From positions 186,001-250,000 of the forward strand of contig CAWIJV010000003.1 in assembly GCA_963836585.1 (NCBI GenBank): a stretch of 64,000 nt of DNA, in the 5' to 3' direction. The DNA comes from BTUB01 sp963836585. GTDB lineage: Bacteria; Babelota; Babeliae; Babelales; Vermiphilaceae. A program made the translations under genes and the position numbers. The notes beneath the pieces were generated by a model. It was not told the DNA's origin. It did no database searches and saw only the letters and a program-made list of their open reading frames with translations. Position 1 is the stretch's first letter, and each line of letters starts with the position of its first letter. Shown piece after piece: positions 42,482 to 52,837 of the stretch.

Positions 42482-42625
42482 GGCAATTAATCCTTTTAAA
42501 CAGGGCTTTTATTCTTTTACTATAATTATACAGGTAGAAATTGTTGGGATTCAAGAGTTTCTTTACAATTAGAAAATTTATTTGATACCCTGTAATTAGA
42601 AGCATAGTTTTTCAGGAGAGTAGTA

Positions 42626-44077
42626 ATGAACCGTTTTGCCGCCATATTTGCATGTCTTTTACTGGCCAATTTGGCCAGTGGTATGGATAAACCCGAAGGA
42701 TATACGGGTAAAAAAAGGTCTTTGGAGCAGGTGACAGAGTCTACAGCAAAAGAGGGCCGAAGCGAGCCTTCTGAGCAGCAGCTTTCCTGGTTAGACAAAT
42801 ATCGGGAACAGCTGGGCGTAGACAAGATCAGAAATCTTTTAATGACTGAAAAAGGAATGGGGATCGAGAAGCTGTATAATGTTGCCCGCACTATTCGTGC
42901 CCTGCGCCTGGTTTCAAAGCATGAGCGGGATCTTATTGATGATCCTGAATTCACCAAAGATTTAATCATCAATTTAGCGCAGCGCTATATCAGAGGTGAT
43001 GTAGTGGCCGTGGTGCTTGCGCTGCATACTAAAAGCGCATCAGATTGGCTCCATGAAAAATTGGCTGATGAGCAATCGATTGTCAATGCAATGGCTGGTT
43101 GGCAAGGGTATCTAGTTGAACAGGTTACGGATCATCTCATTGAATTATTGCGCCGTAATCATACTGATGCCGCGCGATTTTTACTTGCTGTTGCAACCAC
43201 CAGCAGAGGCGTATATTTACTTTTTGGGCACCAATCTGAAAAGAATGATCGGATGACCATTTTGATTGCAGCGGCGCAGGCGGGCGATTGGAATATTTTT
43301 AATAAAGTGCTGCGCCCCAGTTTGCCATTCATAAATCTTCTTGATGGCCTGGAAAATTCAGCTCTTTTGTATGCTATTAGCAACCATCATAAACGCATCG
43401 CGCAGGCCTTGATTGCTGCCGGCGCTAATCCTTTTGTTAATAATCACCAAGGTGCGCCGATAGATAGTGCTTTGCTCAGAGCAGCTGATGCTAATGAGAC
43501 TGAGGTTGTGGAGCTTCTGTTGCAAAATCCTCAAGTGCGCGAGCAGGTGAATTTTACTAATGATGAGATTGATTCTACGCCTTTGGAATTGGCAGCACGA
43601 TATAATAATTATCCCATGTTTACTATGCTCTTGGCAGTTCACGGAGTGAGTGTCACGAGTGATGCATTATATGCTGCATTACGTACTAATACTCAGATGG
43701 TCAAAGATCTTCTGGAGCGTGGAGTAAAGGTAAACGAGATTTCAGAAGCCGCAGAAGAGTTTCCGGTTTTTGCGATTTTTGATACCAATGATACAGGAGT
43801 TGCTTCAGTTGATGATGCAACGGCGCGCGATCGGCTTGCGCTACTGCTGCCGCACAATCTGAATGTTAATGAGCAGTATCCTGATGATGGCGACACGCCA
43901 CTTATTATGGCAGTGATACAAGCAAAAAGTAAAACAGTAGAAAAATTATTACAAGCGGGCGCGAAGGTGAATCCTCGCGATACTGCGGGCCATACTGCGC
44001 TCTATTATGCGCAGCAACTTGAGACCAATAATAAAGATCATATTATCAATCTGCTCAAACAGTATGGAGCGCAGTAA
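42626..44077 (+). CDS. Exported ankyrin-repeat protein (483 aa)
   Basis: Signal peptide (residues 1-18) followed by MDKPEGYTGKKRSLEQ. The helical region (residues 50-190) precedes a C-terminal ankyrin block (LLQAGAKVNPRDTAGHTALYYAQQL and similar) from about residue 215. The N-terminal PEGYTGKKR motif is shared with the paralog at 44910. AGGAG precedes ATG. Its stop overlaps the start of the Ku gene. Likely secreted, with possible host-target binding. Confidence 0.88.
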   Translation: MNRFAAIFACLLLANLASGMDKPEGYTGKKRSLEQVTESTAKEGRSEPSEQQLSWLDKYREQLGVDKIRNLLMTEKGMGIEKLYNVARTIRALRLVSKHERDLIDDPEFTKDLIINLAQRYIRGDVVAVVLALHTKSASDWLHEKLADEQSIVNAMAGWQGYLVEQVTDHLIELLRRNHTDAARFLLAVATTSRGVYLLFGHQSEKNDRMTILIAAAQAGDWNIFNKVLRPSLPFINLLDGLENSALLYAISNHHKRIAQALIAAGANPFVNNHQGAPIDSALLRAADANETEVVELLLQNPQVREQVNFTNDEIDSTPLELAARYNNYPMFTMLLAVHGVSVTSDALYAALRTNTQMVKDLLERGVKVNEISEAAEEFPVFAIFDTNDTGVASVDDATARDRLALLLPHNLNVNEQYPDDGDTPLIMAVIQAKSKTVEKLLQAGAKVNPRDTAGHTALYYAQQLETNNKDHIINLLKQYGAQ

Positions 44078-44913
44078 TGAAATCGATTTGGAAAGGATCA
44101 ATCTCATTTGGACTGGTGACTATTCCGGTGCGCCTTTATTCGGCCATCCAAGAGCATACCTTTGGATTTACGATGTTGCACAAGAAATGCCACACGCCTA
44201 TACAGTATCAACGCTGGTGCCCTCATTGCAAGACAGAAGTTCCCTGGGCCGATGTGGTCAAGAGCTATAAGTTAGAAAATGGATCGTATGTGATATTGAC
44301 CCAAGAAAAATTAAGAGAGCTCAGGCCAAAAACAACCGATACCATTGAGATTAAAGAATTTGTGAATGCGGAGCAGATTGAGCTGATCGTGCTAGAAAAT
44401 CATTATTACCTGGGGCCTGAAAAAGAAGGCGAGCAGGCATTTTATCTGTTTAAACGCGCGCTGGAACAATCGGGCAAAGTGGCCGTGGGCACCTTTGTGA
44501 TGCGTGATAAGGAATATGCATGCGTTATTAATCCCTATAGCAATACCTTGCTTTTAACCACGCTCAATTATGCGTATGAAATTCGCTCACTCGAAGAGAT
44601 TCCTCATCTGGAGCGCGCACCTAAAAAAGTCGATACGGCGCAGCTAAAGCTCGCCATGGACTTAATCAATGCATTAACGGTGAAGAAATTTAATCTAGCG
44701 CAGTTCAAAGATACGTTTGCGCAGCAGCTCAAGCAGGCGATTAAAAAAGGCAAAAAAGAAAAAATTGCTCCCAAGAAAAAAGAAAAGCCATCTGCGGCGC
44801 CCTACAAAAAACAAAAAGGCGAGTCTTCGATTAGTTCCGCACTGCGCGCCAGTTTACGCGCCCCGGGCAGGAATGCTGAAGTTGCCTATGCAAAGAAAGG
44901 CAAGAAACGATGA
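44077..44913 (+). CDS. ku: DNA end-binding protein Ku (278 aa)
   Basis: Homodimeric ring that binds DNA double-strand ends in bacterial non-homologous end joining. Starts MKSIWKGSISFGLVTIPVRLYSA, the classic N-terminus; CPHC and CH near residues 38-51 suggest a metal site. The core continues to about residue 215 and a Lys-rich C-terminal tail follows. No ligD is seen in this window. The reading frame overlaps both neighbours, so translation is probably coupled to the exported ankyrin genes. Confidence 0.93.
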   Translation: MKSIWKGSISFGLVTIPVRLYSAIQEHTFGFTMLHKKCHTPIQYQRWCPHCKTEVPWADVVKSYKLENGSYVILTQEKLRELRPKTTDTIEIKEFVNAEQIELIVLENHYYLGPEKEGEQAFYLFKRALEQSGKVAVGTFVMRDKEYACVINPYSNTLLLTTLNYAYEIRSLEEIPHLERAPKKVDTAQLKLAMDLINALTVKKFNLAQFKDTFAQQLKQAIKKGKKEKIAPKKKEKPSAAPYKKQKGESSISSALRASLRAPGRNAEVAYAKKGKKR

Positions 44914-46427
44914 AGTTAAAAATAATTATTCTCTTGCTGCTCAGTATGCCAATCATCAGCATGGAAGCGCCCGAAGGGTATACCGGTAAAAAACGGCCCG
45001 CAGCGGCGGTTGAGCAAGATTTACCGATGCCTGAAAGTGCGCCGGAAAAAGAGGCGCGGTATGCCGTGCAGGCTGAGCAGACAGCAGCGCTTGCGCATCG
45101 ATTGCATGCAATAGAAAATGAAGTAGTAGGATTAGGCCAGCTACCATCAGAAATGGAAGATGCTCTGATCCGGCTGATACTTACTACCCATGGCCCCACC
45201 AGAAGAGCGCGCTTATATAATGCGGCAGAAAATATTCGAAATTATGCCATGGTGGGTACAGCATTTTATGAGCTCATGAATGATCCGCGTATGACCGATT
45301 TTCTTATTCATGAATTGGCGCAACGGTATACGTCGAACAATAATCTGGCCGAGGCGGCAGCGGCGCTCGGGACCGATTCTGCAAGTAGATGGTTGGGTGG
45401 GCAAGTGAATGAAGCAAGCGTGGCGGTACAAACCGCTGTCGCAGCTAACTCAGAAGATCAAAGTGCCGAAAAATTTTTACGTGCATTTAGTGCGTTGCTT
45501 ATCGATGCGATTAGGGATAATCAGGCTGATGCGTTTAGATTTTTAACGGCAAACGTGCCGCTGACAAAATTACAAGTGATGCTCAATGGCCAGCAGATTC
45601 ATGATAAAAAAGCTACCCGTATGCCATTTCTGGTTCATACCATTTTGCATCATTTTAATGAGATGACTACGTTGCTTTTGGCTTGCAAGGTGAACCTTGA
45701 TAAGCAAGCGGCTGATGGGACGGCGCCTCTCCATGCAGCAGTGATTACCCATAATATTCTTGTTCTTGATCAGTTGCTCGCTGATCCGCAGATACTCGTT
45801 GATGCTACTAATAAAGATGATCAGACGCCATTGATGTTGGCAGTTGAGGAAGGCTATCTGCCGATGGTAAATAGATTGCTAGCGCGTGGCGCACAGGTGA
45901 ATCTGCTTGATGTAAAGGGGCAAAGTCCATTACAGGATGCCGTTCGCAATGAAAATGTAGAGGTGCTGCGCCGCTTGTTGCAGGTTCCTAACATTGATGT
46001 GAACTTGCAGGCGATGCCACCCGAGTTTGATCGAGTGGAAAATGTTGCGCTTCATAGCGCAATGGAAACGGGAAGTGTTGAAATTGTTCGGCTCTTGCTT
46101 GCCGCTCCCGGCATCAATGTTAATACACGGGGAGAAGAAGGATTCACGCCGCTCCATTTGGCAGCTACCCTGGGCAATATCGCTATCATCAATCTTCTCT
46201 TGGATGCGGGTGCAGATATTAATGCGCGCAGTGATGAGGACCAAACGCCATTAATGCTGATAGCAGAAGCGGAAGGAGATGCTAGCCGCATGGTGAGCCT
46301 CATGCTTCAAAGGGGAGCCAATCCTTTGATAGAAGATAATGAAGGCAAAAGCGCGCTCTGGTATGCTATACAGGCCAATAATCCAAAAATTAGCCGGTTA
46401 CTCGAAGATGCTGAGCTTAATGCGTAA
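44910..46427 (+). CDS. Exported ankyrin-repeat protein (505 aa)
   Basis: Signal peptide (MKLKIIILLLLSMPIIS) and the same MEAPEGYTGKKR motif as its paralog. A central helical part (residues 60-210) precedes at least seven ankyrin repeats (GTAPLHAAVITHN, GFTPLHLAATLG, NLLLDAGADINARS, LMLQRGANPLI). Overlaps Ku by 4 bases. Probably secreted. Confidence 0.88.
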   Translation: MKLKIIILLLLSMPIISMEAPEGYTGKKRPAAAVEQDLPMPESAPEKEARYAVQAEQTAALAHRLHAIENEVVGLGQLPSEMEDALIRLILTTHGPTRRARLYNAAENIRNYAMVGTAFYELMNDPRMTDFLIHELAQRYTSNNNLAEAAAALGTDSASRWLGGQVNEASVAVQTAVAANSEDQSAEKFLRAFSALLIDAIRDNQADAFRFLTANVPLTKLQVMLNGQQIHDKKATRMPFLVHTILHHFNEMTTLLLACKVNLDKQAADGTAPLHAAVITHNILVLDQLLADPQILVDATNKDDQTPLMLAVEEGYLPMVNRLLARGAQVNLLDVKGQSPLQDAVRNENVEVLRRLLQVPNIDVNLQAMPPEFDRVENVALHSAMETGSVEIVRLLLAAPGINVNTRGEEGFTPLHLAATLGNIAIINLLLDAGADINARSDEDQTPLMLIAEAEGDASRMVSLMLQRGANPLIEDNEGKSALWYAIQANNPKISRLLEDAELNA

Positions 46428-46797
46428 CTGATGGGTGCCTTTTGGCACATTCAGCGAGCAACGTGATCAGCTTGAGCCGCGTATCTTGCGGCAGCTCATC
46501 GAGCCATTGCATAATATTTTCATGCGTTGGCTCGCCGCGAATCGGAGCAACCTTAAATACTTCTATCAAAATATTCACAAATGCTACAAACATCTGAGCC
46601 AAGCCGGGATTACCGCCGGCCATGCCCAGTCCTTGAGCAATGGCGGCAAAATTCTGCAGCACCACTTTATCAGTGGTATCTAATCCATCGTTTGATTGTT
46701 GCACCGGTTTTTGTGGGGTAGGAGTCACAACAGCCGTTTGATTATTATCAGCCAGCAGGCTAGCGGTGCAGAATAGCATAATTAAAATATATTTCAT
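46417..46797 (-). CDS. Small exported protein (126 aa)
   Basis: Signal peptide MKYILIMLFCTASLLA, Pro/Gln-rich linker, then a helical C-terminal domain (LAQMFVAFVNILIEVFKVAP, TRLKLITLLAECAKRHP). Overlaps the 3' end of the convergent ankyrin gene by 11 bases. Family unknown. Confidence 0.6.
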   Translation of the reverse strand: MKYILIMLFCTASLLADNNQTAVVTPTPQKPVQQSNDGLDTTDKVVLQNFAAIAQGLGMAGGNPGLAQMFVAFVNILIEVFKVAPIRGEPTHENIMQWLDELPQDTRLKLITLLAECAKRHPSVTH

Positions 46798-46818
46798 AAG
46801 TCTCCTCTGACTAAACTT

Positions 46819-48147
46819 CTATTCATCAGCAGCGCAAGGGCTGCTATTTTTTTCTTCAAACACTAAAACTTGTAGCACCCGTTTGATACTGGCTTTTTGC
46901 ACCTGAAAGTAAAACCCTTTGTATAAAAAGCGTTCCCCTTTTTTTGGCAAGTGCTGCAGCTGTTCGGCCATAAAGCCGCCCAGCGTTACTGAGCCTTCCG
47001 TCTCAAAACTGACGTGTAAAGCATCGGTGACATCTTCAAGCGGGGTGGAAGCATCCACGAGCCAGCCTCCTTGCTTGAGCTGAACAATGTGCTCGGTTTG
47101 CGGCTCAAGTTCATCGCGCAATTCACCCACAATCTGTTCCAGCACATCTTCCAGGGTGATCAATCCGGTGATGCTGCCATGCTCATTGATCACCATGCCA
47201 ATATGCATGTGCTTGTGACGGAACTCGCGCAACAACTGATTTACTTTAATCGATTCAGGTACAAATAAAATTGGCCGCAAAATTTCCTGAACCGATTTAT
47301 CTTCATTTTTGGTAAGCAGCATAAAAACATCTTTTAAGTGCACCATGCCGATAATGTTATCGGTTTTCTTTTCATATACCGGCAAGCGAGTAAATGGATG
47401 ATCGGCAAAAATACTCAAGGTGTCTTTTACCGTGGCATCTGAGGTGATCATCACAATATCGGTCGCGGGCACCATGATTTCTTTGACCGGAGTTCTGCCT
47501 AGCTCAAAGATGTTTTGCAGCATCTCATTTTTTTCCTGCTCAATGAGGCCCTTGCTGTGAATATAATCGATGAGAAATTGAATCTCTCGCTCGGAGGAGA
47601 TCCATTCTCCGGCTCCTTCCGAATCGGTTTGGCCCCCTATTTTGGCAACCGCAAAGCTCGTAAAGCGATTAATAAAAGTAACCAGCGGATAAAAGAGATA
47701 AAAAATAATATTCACGAGCCACAGAGTGGATCTAAAGAGCTTTTCGCTGCGCCCTTTGGCAAGATTTTTGGGAATTATTTCGCCAAATATTAAGATGGCG
47801 ATGGTAGCAATGGCGATTCCCATGGAAAATCCTAAGCCGCCCGAGAGATTAAAGCGCTTAAAAAACGTCTCCATGATGTTGGTTGCCAGGGCCGCCGTGG
47901 TCACATCAGCAAGGCTATTGCAGATTAAGATCGTAATGAGCACACGATGCGGATTGGTTTCCAACGATTTGAATAGTGCTTCATAGCGACCATAACTTTT
48001 GGCCAGCTCTTTGAGTTTATAAAGACGCAGTGCGGTGACACTGGTCTCCAAGAATGAAAACAGCGCGCGCAGACTCAACCCTATAAAAAAGAAAACAATG
48101 GGCCAGGTGAGTGACGCGGTACTAATGCATTCCATTTTTTGGCTCAC
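46819..48147 (-). CDS. CorC/HlyC-type CNNM transporter (442 aa)
   Basis: Membrane protein with DUF21 helices (residues 12-190), then paired CBS domains (VPATDIVMI, FTRLPVYEKKTDNIIGMVHLKDV) and a C-terminal CorC_HlyC domain (DEL...EPQTEH, LGGFMAEQL). Family members act in magnesium or divalent-cation efflux. Start overlaps the rpoD stop by 4 bases. Confidence 0.9.
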   Translation of the reverse strand: MSQKMECISTASLTWPIVFFFIGLSLRALFSFLETSVTALRLYKLKELAKSYGRYEALFKSLETNPHRVLITILICNSLADVTTAALATNIMETFFKRFNLSGGLGFSMGIAIATIAILIFGEIIPKNLAKGRSEKLFRSTLWLVNIIFYLFYPLVTFINRFTSFAVAKIGGQTDSEGAGEWISSEREIQFLIDYIHSKGLIEQEKNEMLQNIFELGRTPVKEIMVPATDIVMITSDATVKDTLSIFADHPFTRLPVYEKKTDNIIGMVHLKDVFMLLTKNEDKSVQEILRPILFVPESIKVNQLLREFRHKHMHIGMVINEHGSITGLITLEDVLEQIVGELRDELEPQTEHIVQLKQGGWLVDASTPLEDVTDALHVSFETEGSVTLGGFMAEQLQHLPKKGERFLYKGFYFQVQKASIKRVLQVLVFEEKNSSPCAADE

Positions 48148-50317
48148 TCTATATCTGATGATGAATCATCATCCGTCTCAGGCGTATGATCATTATCATC
48201 TTCCAAAAACTCTTGATCAAACTCTTTTTCAAAAAAGGTCTTAAGCTTTTTGCTGCGGGATGGATGGCGCAATTTACGCAGCGCTTTTACCTCGATTTGG
48301 CGAATGCGCTCACGCGTCACGGAGAAATCTTTGCCGACTTCTTCAAGCGTATGCTCAGATGCCACATCGATGCCAAAACGCATTTTTAACACTTTTTCTT
48401 CGCGTGGTGTGAGAGACTTAAGAACTTCGCGCACTCGTTCCTTTAAATCATTATTGGTAACGGTGTCCGATGGTGAAAAATCGGTGTCACTTTCAATAAA
48501 ATCTTTGATCGAAGCATCTTCAGAATCGCCCACCGGTGTTTCCAAAGAGATCGGCTCTTTAGAGATTTTGATGATATTTTTGATCTTCTTTTCATCAATA
48601 TTGAGCTCTTTGGCCAGCTCGGCGTAGCTTGGCTCTCTGCCATGCTCTTGGATAAAGATACGCTTGATTTTGTTAATTTTATTAAGCGTTTCCACCATAT
48701 GAACCGGCACACGAATAGTGCGTGATTGATCGGCAATGGCACGCGTAATGGCCTGGCGGATCCACCAGGTGGCATAGGTTGAGAATTTAAATCCGCGTTC
48801 AAATTCAAACTTTTCAACCGCCTTCATCAGGCCGATGTTGCCTTCTTGAATCAGATCAAGAAAATGCAATCCGCGATTTACATATTTTTTGGCGATATTA
48901 ACCACCAAGCGCAAATTGGCCTTTGCCAGATCATCCTTGGCTCGTTTATCTTTCACTTGAGCAGTCATCAGCTGATTGAATGTTTTAAGCATAAGCGGTT
49001 GGCCCATGCCCACTTCAACTTCAATCTTTTTGATGCTCTTGATTGAGCTGCGCAGATTGCGCTCCAGCTCTTCCATCACCGAACGATCTTCGGCGGAAGG
49101 ATTACTCATTGCCTGATATGCTTTGAGCTGCTCTTGCGAGAAGCGAATAATATCCTCTTTTTCTCTGATCTTTTTGATATATTTTTCGATCTTTTTGCCG
49201 AGCTTGCGAATCAGTTTGTTTGAAAGCTTAATGGTGCGGATTGTTTGCCCGATATTCTCTTTATTTTGGCGCACCTTCTTAAGCATCTCATCTTTCTTGG
49301 CTTCGGAATCAAGTTTGCCCCGATAGCTCAAGTAAATGCGCTCTTCATTGGCAATGAGATCGGTAATGGAGCCGATGGTGCCCAATAATATTTTTTTCTC
49401 TTCCTCAATGTTGGGAGAATTTTCTTCATCAAATTCTGAAAATTGGACAATATCTTTGAGCGGCAGCGAATTTTGCTGAAGTTTCTCGCCCAGCGTAGTA
49501 AATTCTTTGTGAATCACCGGGAATCGTGAAAGTGCATCGATCGATTCTCTTTTGCTTGAGGCTATTTTTTCAGCAATTATTGTTTCTGTCTTTTTATTAA
49601 GAAGGGGGATTTTACCAATGTCCCGTAAATAGCATTTTACCGGATCGGTAATTTGTGATGCGCCAATTTCACGCACTTGATCTTTTTCTTCCTCTTCTTC
49701 TTCCTCTTCAGCATCGTCTTCATCAAAACGATCACTTTGCAGGTCGAGCGAGCTTTCTAATTTTGTTTTAGCATCCAGGCGTGCGCCTTCAGATACTTCA
49801 TCAAGATCTTGCAATGAGGCCGATTCGCCTTCCAGTTCATCTTGCATCACCAGATCGATGTGCTCTTTTTCTAGCAGGCGCAAAATATCATTGATCTCAG
49901 TTTCATTAAGATGATTTTTATCACCAAACTCAATGATCTCTTCATAGGTTAAGAAGTTGGCGCGCTTGCCTTTTTCAATGAGCTCTTCTATGAGCTCTTT
50001 TTTGAGATCGGTGCTGGTACTTGCGAGGGTGGGAATGATAATTTGCTGCCCAATCTCAGATTCTTCCTGTTGGGCAGCAGGTGTGGCTTTGGCACTCTTT
50101 TTTTTGGAGGTCGGCACTGGTTGATCTTTGCGTACGGCGGGCGCGGTAGCGGAGCAGCCGCTGTTTTTTTGACTGCAACGATTGGGGCCGGAGCAGTTTT
50201 TTTAACTGTTTTTACCGGCAGCGCTTTTTTGGCAACTGGCTTTTGGGCGTTCGGCTTTTTTGCTTTTTTTGCCTTACCCTTTACCATTTCACTAATTCTT
50301 TTTAATAATTTTCTCAT
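48144..50317 (-). CDS. rpoD: RNA polymerase primary sigma factor, N-terminal frame break
   Basis: Sigma70 that directs RNA polymerase to housekeeping promoters. Region 2 (DLIQEGNIGLMKAVEKFEF, FSTYATWWIRQAI), region 3 and region 4 with the helix-turn-helix near VTRERIRQIEVKALRKLRHP are present. The intact frame begins at ATG 50117 (657 codons). An upstream frame from 50317, which starts MRKLLKRISEMVKGKAKK and overlaps the dnaG stop, runs into the same Lys/Ala/Pro-rich stretch and loses frame near 50150. Adding one missing base gives a 724-residue protein. A Glu/Asp-rich spacer (EEEEEEEEK) follows. Confidence 0.92.
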
Positions 50318-52104
50318 GGCTTGACCCCCTGCTCTGGTAACATATTTCCAATAACTTTTCTTCTTAATTGGCTAAAATCGCGCATAATATGCGCAATCTC
50401 TGTTTCATTGCCTATTCTTTTAGCGGCTTCTAGTTTTATTTTTATAGAGTTTACAATTACTTTCCAATGTTTTTTTTGTAATTGGGTTACTAATTGCTCA
50501 AATACTACCGATTGTACGTTGTCCTGAGTTTGTAATAAAATTTTACTTACAAACTGTTGATACTCAGGAGTCAGTGACTCAAAAAATTGAATGAAACCTA
50601 ATGGCCGTACCCGACTTTTCTCTTCCTGCAGTTTTTTAAGTATATCGCAGAGCGGGTGGGGAAGATAGGTAATGAGAAATTCTTCATTTTCATTGGTTAT
50701 AAGTCCAATGTTGTTCATTATACTACAAAATATTTTATTTTCCAGAGGGCCCGCAGGAGCTGCTTCTGGCAGTTGGTCACCTGCTGCCGGAACTGGTTGG
50801 GTTGGCAGGGGGGCCGGTGGGGTATCTCGAGCTATTTTTCTGAACTCTTTCTTAAGTGAATCCAGAGGAATTCCCAGCTGCTTAGAGGCATCTTGGAGCA
50901 AAAGATCTTGCTTGAGGGTATCATCCAGCTTATGGATGACGTCTAGAATTTTTCGGGTTACTTGTAGCTTTTCTCCTATCGTTTTTGAAGAAAAATCTAA
51001 ACTAAAACTTTTAATATAAAAGGGGAGAATGTCTAAGGCCTGATCTATAAACGGCGCCAGGCTCTGGTTTTTGGTGAGCCATGAGGCAGGATCTTGAGCA
51101 CTGGGCAAACTGACCACTTTCAGATCGATGCTTGCTTGCCATGCCATTTGGGCGATGCGCAAAATAGCCTGTTGCCCAGCTTTATCTCCATCATATACTA
51201 AGTTTACCCTATGAGCGTAACGGGCTAGCGTTGAAAGATGCTCCACTGTGCATGCGGTGCCCAAGGAGGCAACGGTATTAAGATAGCCGCTTTGAGTCAT
51301 GGCAATGCAATCGGTGTAGCCCTCCACCATGAAGACCGTTTCAGATTTTTGAATTTCCCGCTTGGCCCGATCCAAGCCAAACAAAAGATGCCCTTTGATA
51401 AAATGTTCATTTTCATGTGAGTTGTAATATTTTGCGCGAGTATCATGCTCTTTAAAAATTCTTCCACCAAAGCCGCAGTATCTTCCCAAATGATCGGTGA
51501 TGGGAAATAAGATTCGCTCCTCGAAGGGGGAAAAAAGAATATTCTTTGATCTGCTCATAAGATGAGCCTCCAAAAGATCATCCACCAAAATATTGTGGCG
51601 CCCCATGTGAGTGATCAACTGTTTGCCCATGCTTATTCCGCCTGGAAAATACCCCAGGTTAAAATCTTTGATGCTTTGGGGAGTAATGGCCCGGCTTTTT
51701 AAATATGAAAGCGCTGCGGGCGATTTTTGTAGCTGTTCGTGTGCCCATTCGGCCAGGAGTTTGCAAATGGCATGATACTGCTTTGAATGTTCGGTTTTTT
51801 TAGTTGACCATTCTGCATCGATGCTCGGTGGAATATCAATTTTATATCGTTCAACTAAATGTTTGGCCGCTTCAATTTGGGAGCAATGCTCCACGCGGGC
51901 TATAAATGATATTACATCACCGCCCACATTGCAGCCAAAGCAATAAAAAATCTCTTTGTGAGGGCTCACGGTGAATGAGGCGGTCTTCTCTGCATGAAAC
52001 GGGCATTGCCCTTTCCAATAGACGCCCGCTTTTTTTAGAGTGGCATATTCGCTGGCCACCTCTAAAATAGTAATGCGTGTTTTTAAGTAAGTAAAAAGAC
52101 TCAT
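50314..52104 (-). CDS. dnaG: DNA primase (596 aa)
   Basis: Makes RNA primers for replication. CHC2 zinc ribbon with C34, H37, C55 and C58 (CPFHAEK, CFGC). TOPRIM catalytic core with VEGYTDCIAM and DGDKAGQQA. C-terminal helicase-binding domain follows a Pro-rich linker (residues 430-450). Overlaps lgt and rpoD by 4 bases: a lgt-dnaG-rpoD-corC operon. Confidence 0.95.
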   Translation of the reverse strand: MSLFTYLKTRITILEVASEYATLKKAGVYWKGQCPFHAEKTASFTVSPHKEIFYCFGCNVGGDVISFIARVEHCSQIEAAKHLVERYKIDIPPSIDAEWSTKKTEHSKQYHAICKLLAEWAHEQLQKSPAALSYLKSRAITPQSIKDFNLGYFPGGISMGKQLITHMGRHNILVDDLLEAHLMSRSKNILFSPFEERILFPITDHLGRYCGFGGRIFKEHDTRAKYYNSHENEHFIKGHLLFGLDRAKREIQKSETVFMVEGYTDCIAMTQSGYLNTVASLGTACTVEHLSTLARYAHRVNLVYDGDKAGQQAILRIAQMAWQASIDLKVVSLPSAQDPASWLTKNQSLAPFIDQALDILPFYIKSFSLDFSSKTIGEKLQVTRKILDVIHKLDDTLKQDLLLQDASKQLGIPLDSLKKEFRKIARDTPPAPLPTQPVPAAGDQLPEAAPAGPLENKIFCSIMNNIGLITNENEEFLITYLPHPLCDILKKLQEEKSRVRPLGFIQFFESLTPEYQQFVSKILLQTQDNVQSVVFEQLVTQLQKKHWKVIVNSIKIKLEAAKRIGNETEIAHIMRDFSQLRRKVIGNMLPEQGVKP

Positions 52105-52823
52105 CGGTTTCTTCTTTTATTCAACAGGTAAAGCAAACCGGTTAATCCTATGCTGCTCATGCCCAGGGCAATGAGTTGTGCGAGTGATAATGCCGGAACT
52201 GCAGACACAAATTCACGATCACCGCGCCAAAAATCGATCACAAATCGTTCGGTGCCCATGAGTAAAAGATACCAGCAAAATATTTGCCCCGGAATCTTTT
52301 GTAATCTTTTGTGTGCGCAATAGAGAAAAATGAATATGAGCCAAAATGCTCCAACGCTATAGAGTTGCGTTGGATGTAAGCAGGAGCTGTTCCAGGCAAT
52401 TCCATAGCAGCATCCGGCAAAAAAGCAGCCGATGCGGGAGATGCCCTGCAAAAGTGGAATGTAGGTGCACAGCAGATCAAGCGTGGCAAGCACCGGAATT
52501 TTGTGTGATCTTAAATACCAGGGTATGACCCCCATGAGTAGCATCACTCCTCCTAGCACAGAAAAACCGCCTTCCCAGAAGGCAAAAAAATGCCAAATAG
52601 TGGGCAGTTGCTGCCAGTTGCTGATGGTAAATAAAAGGCGGCCCCCTATAAATCCCCCAACGATGGCGCGCGAGAGCACGGCATAATATTGATCGATGCT
52701 CAAGAGCGCCGAGCGCCGTGCATCAGCCAAAATTAGCCAGCTGGTAATAATAATGCCTAGGACAATAAAAAAACCATAGGTATTGATGGAAAAAGAGCCG
52801 TAAAGAGGTATAATACTGCGCAT
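52101..52823 (-). CDS. lgt: Prolipoprotein diacylglyceryl transferase (240 aa)
   Basis: Adds diacylglycerol to the lipobox Cys of prolipoproteins in the inner membrane. Seven hydrophobic segments; GGRLLFTI, SRIGCFFAGCCYGIAW, HPTQLYS and GTERFVIDFWRGD are family landmarks. It matures the lipoproteins encoded elsewhere in this window. First gene of the operon. Confidence 0.92.
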   Translation of the reverse strand: MRSIIPLYGSFSINTYGFFIVLGIIITSWLILADARRSALLSIDQYYAVLSRAIVGGFIGGRLLFTISNWQQLPTIWHFFAFWEGGFSVLGGVMLLMGVIPWYLRSHKIPVLATLDLLCTYIPLLQGISRIGCFFAGCCYGIAWNSSCLHPTQLYSVGAFWLIFIFLYCAHKRLQKIPGQIFCWYLLLMGTERFVIDFWRGDREFVSAVPALSLAQLIALGMSSIGLTGLLYLLNKRRNR

Positions 52824-52837
52824 AATTTATAAAACAT

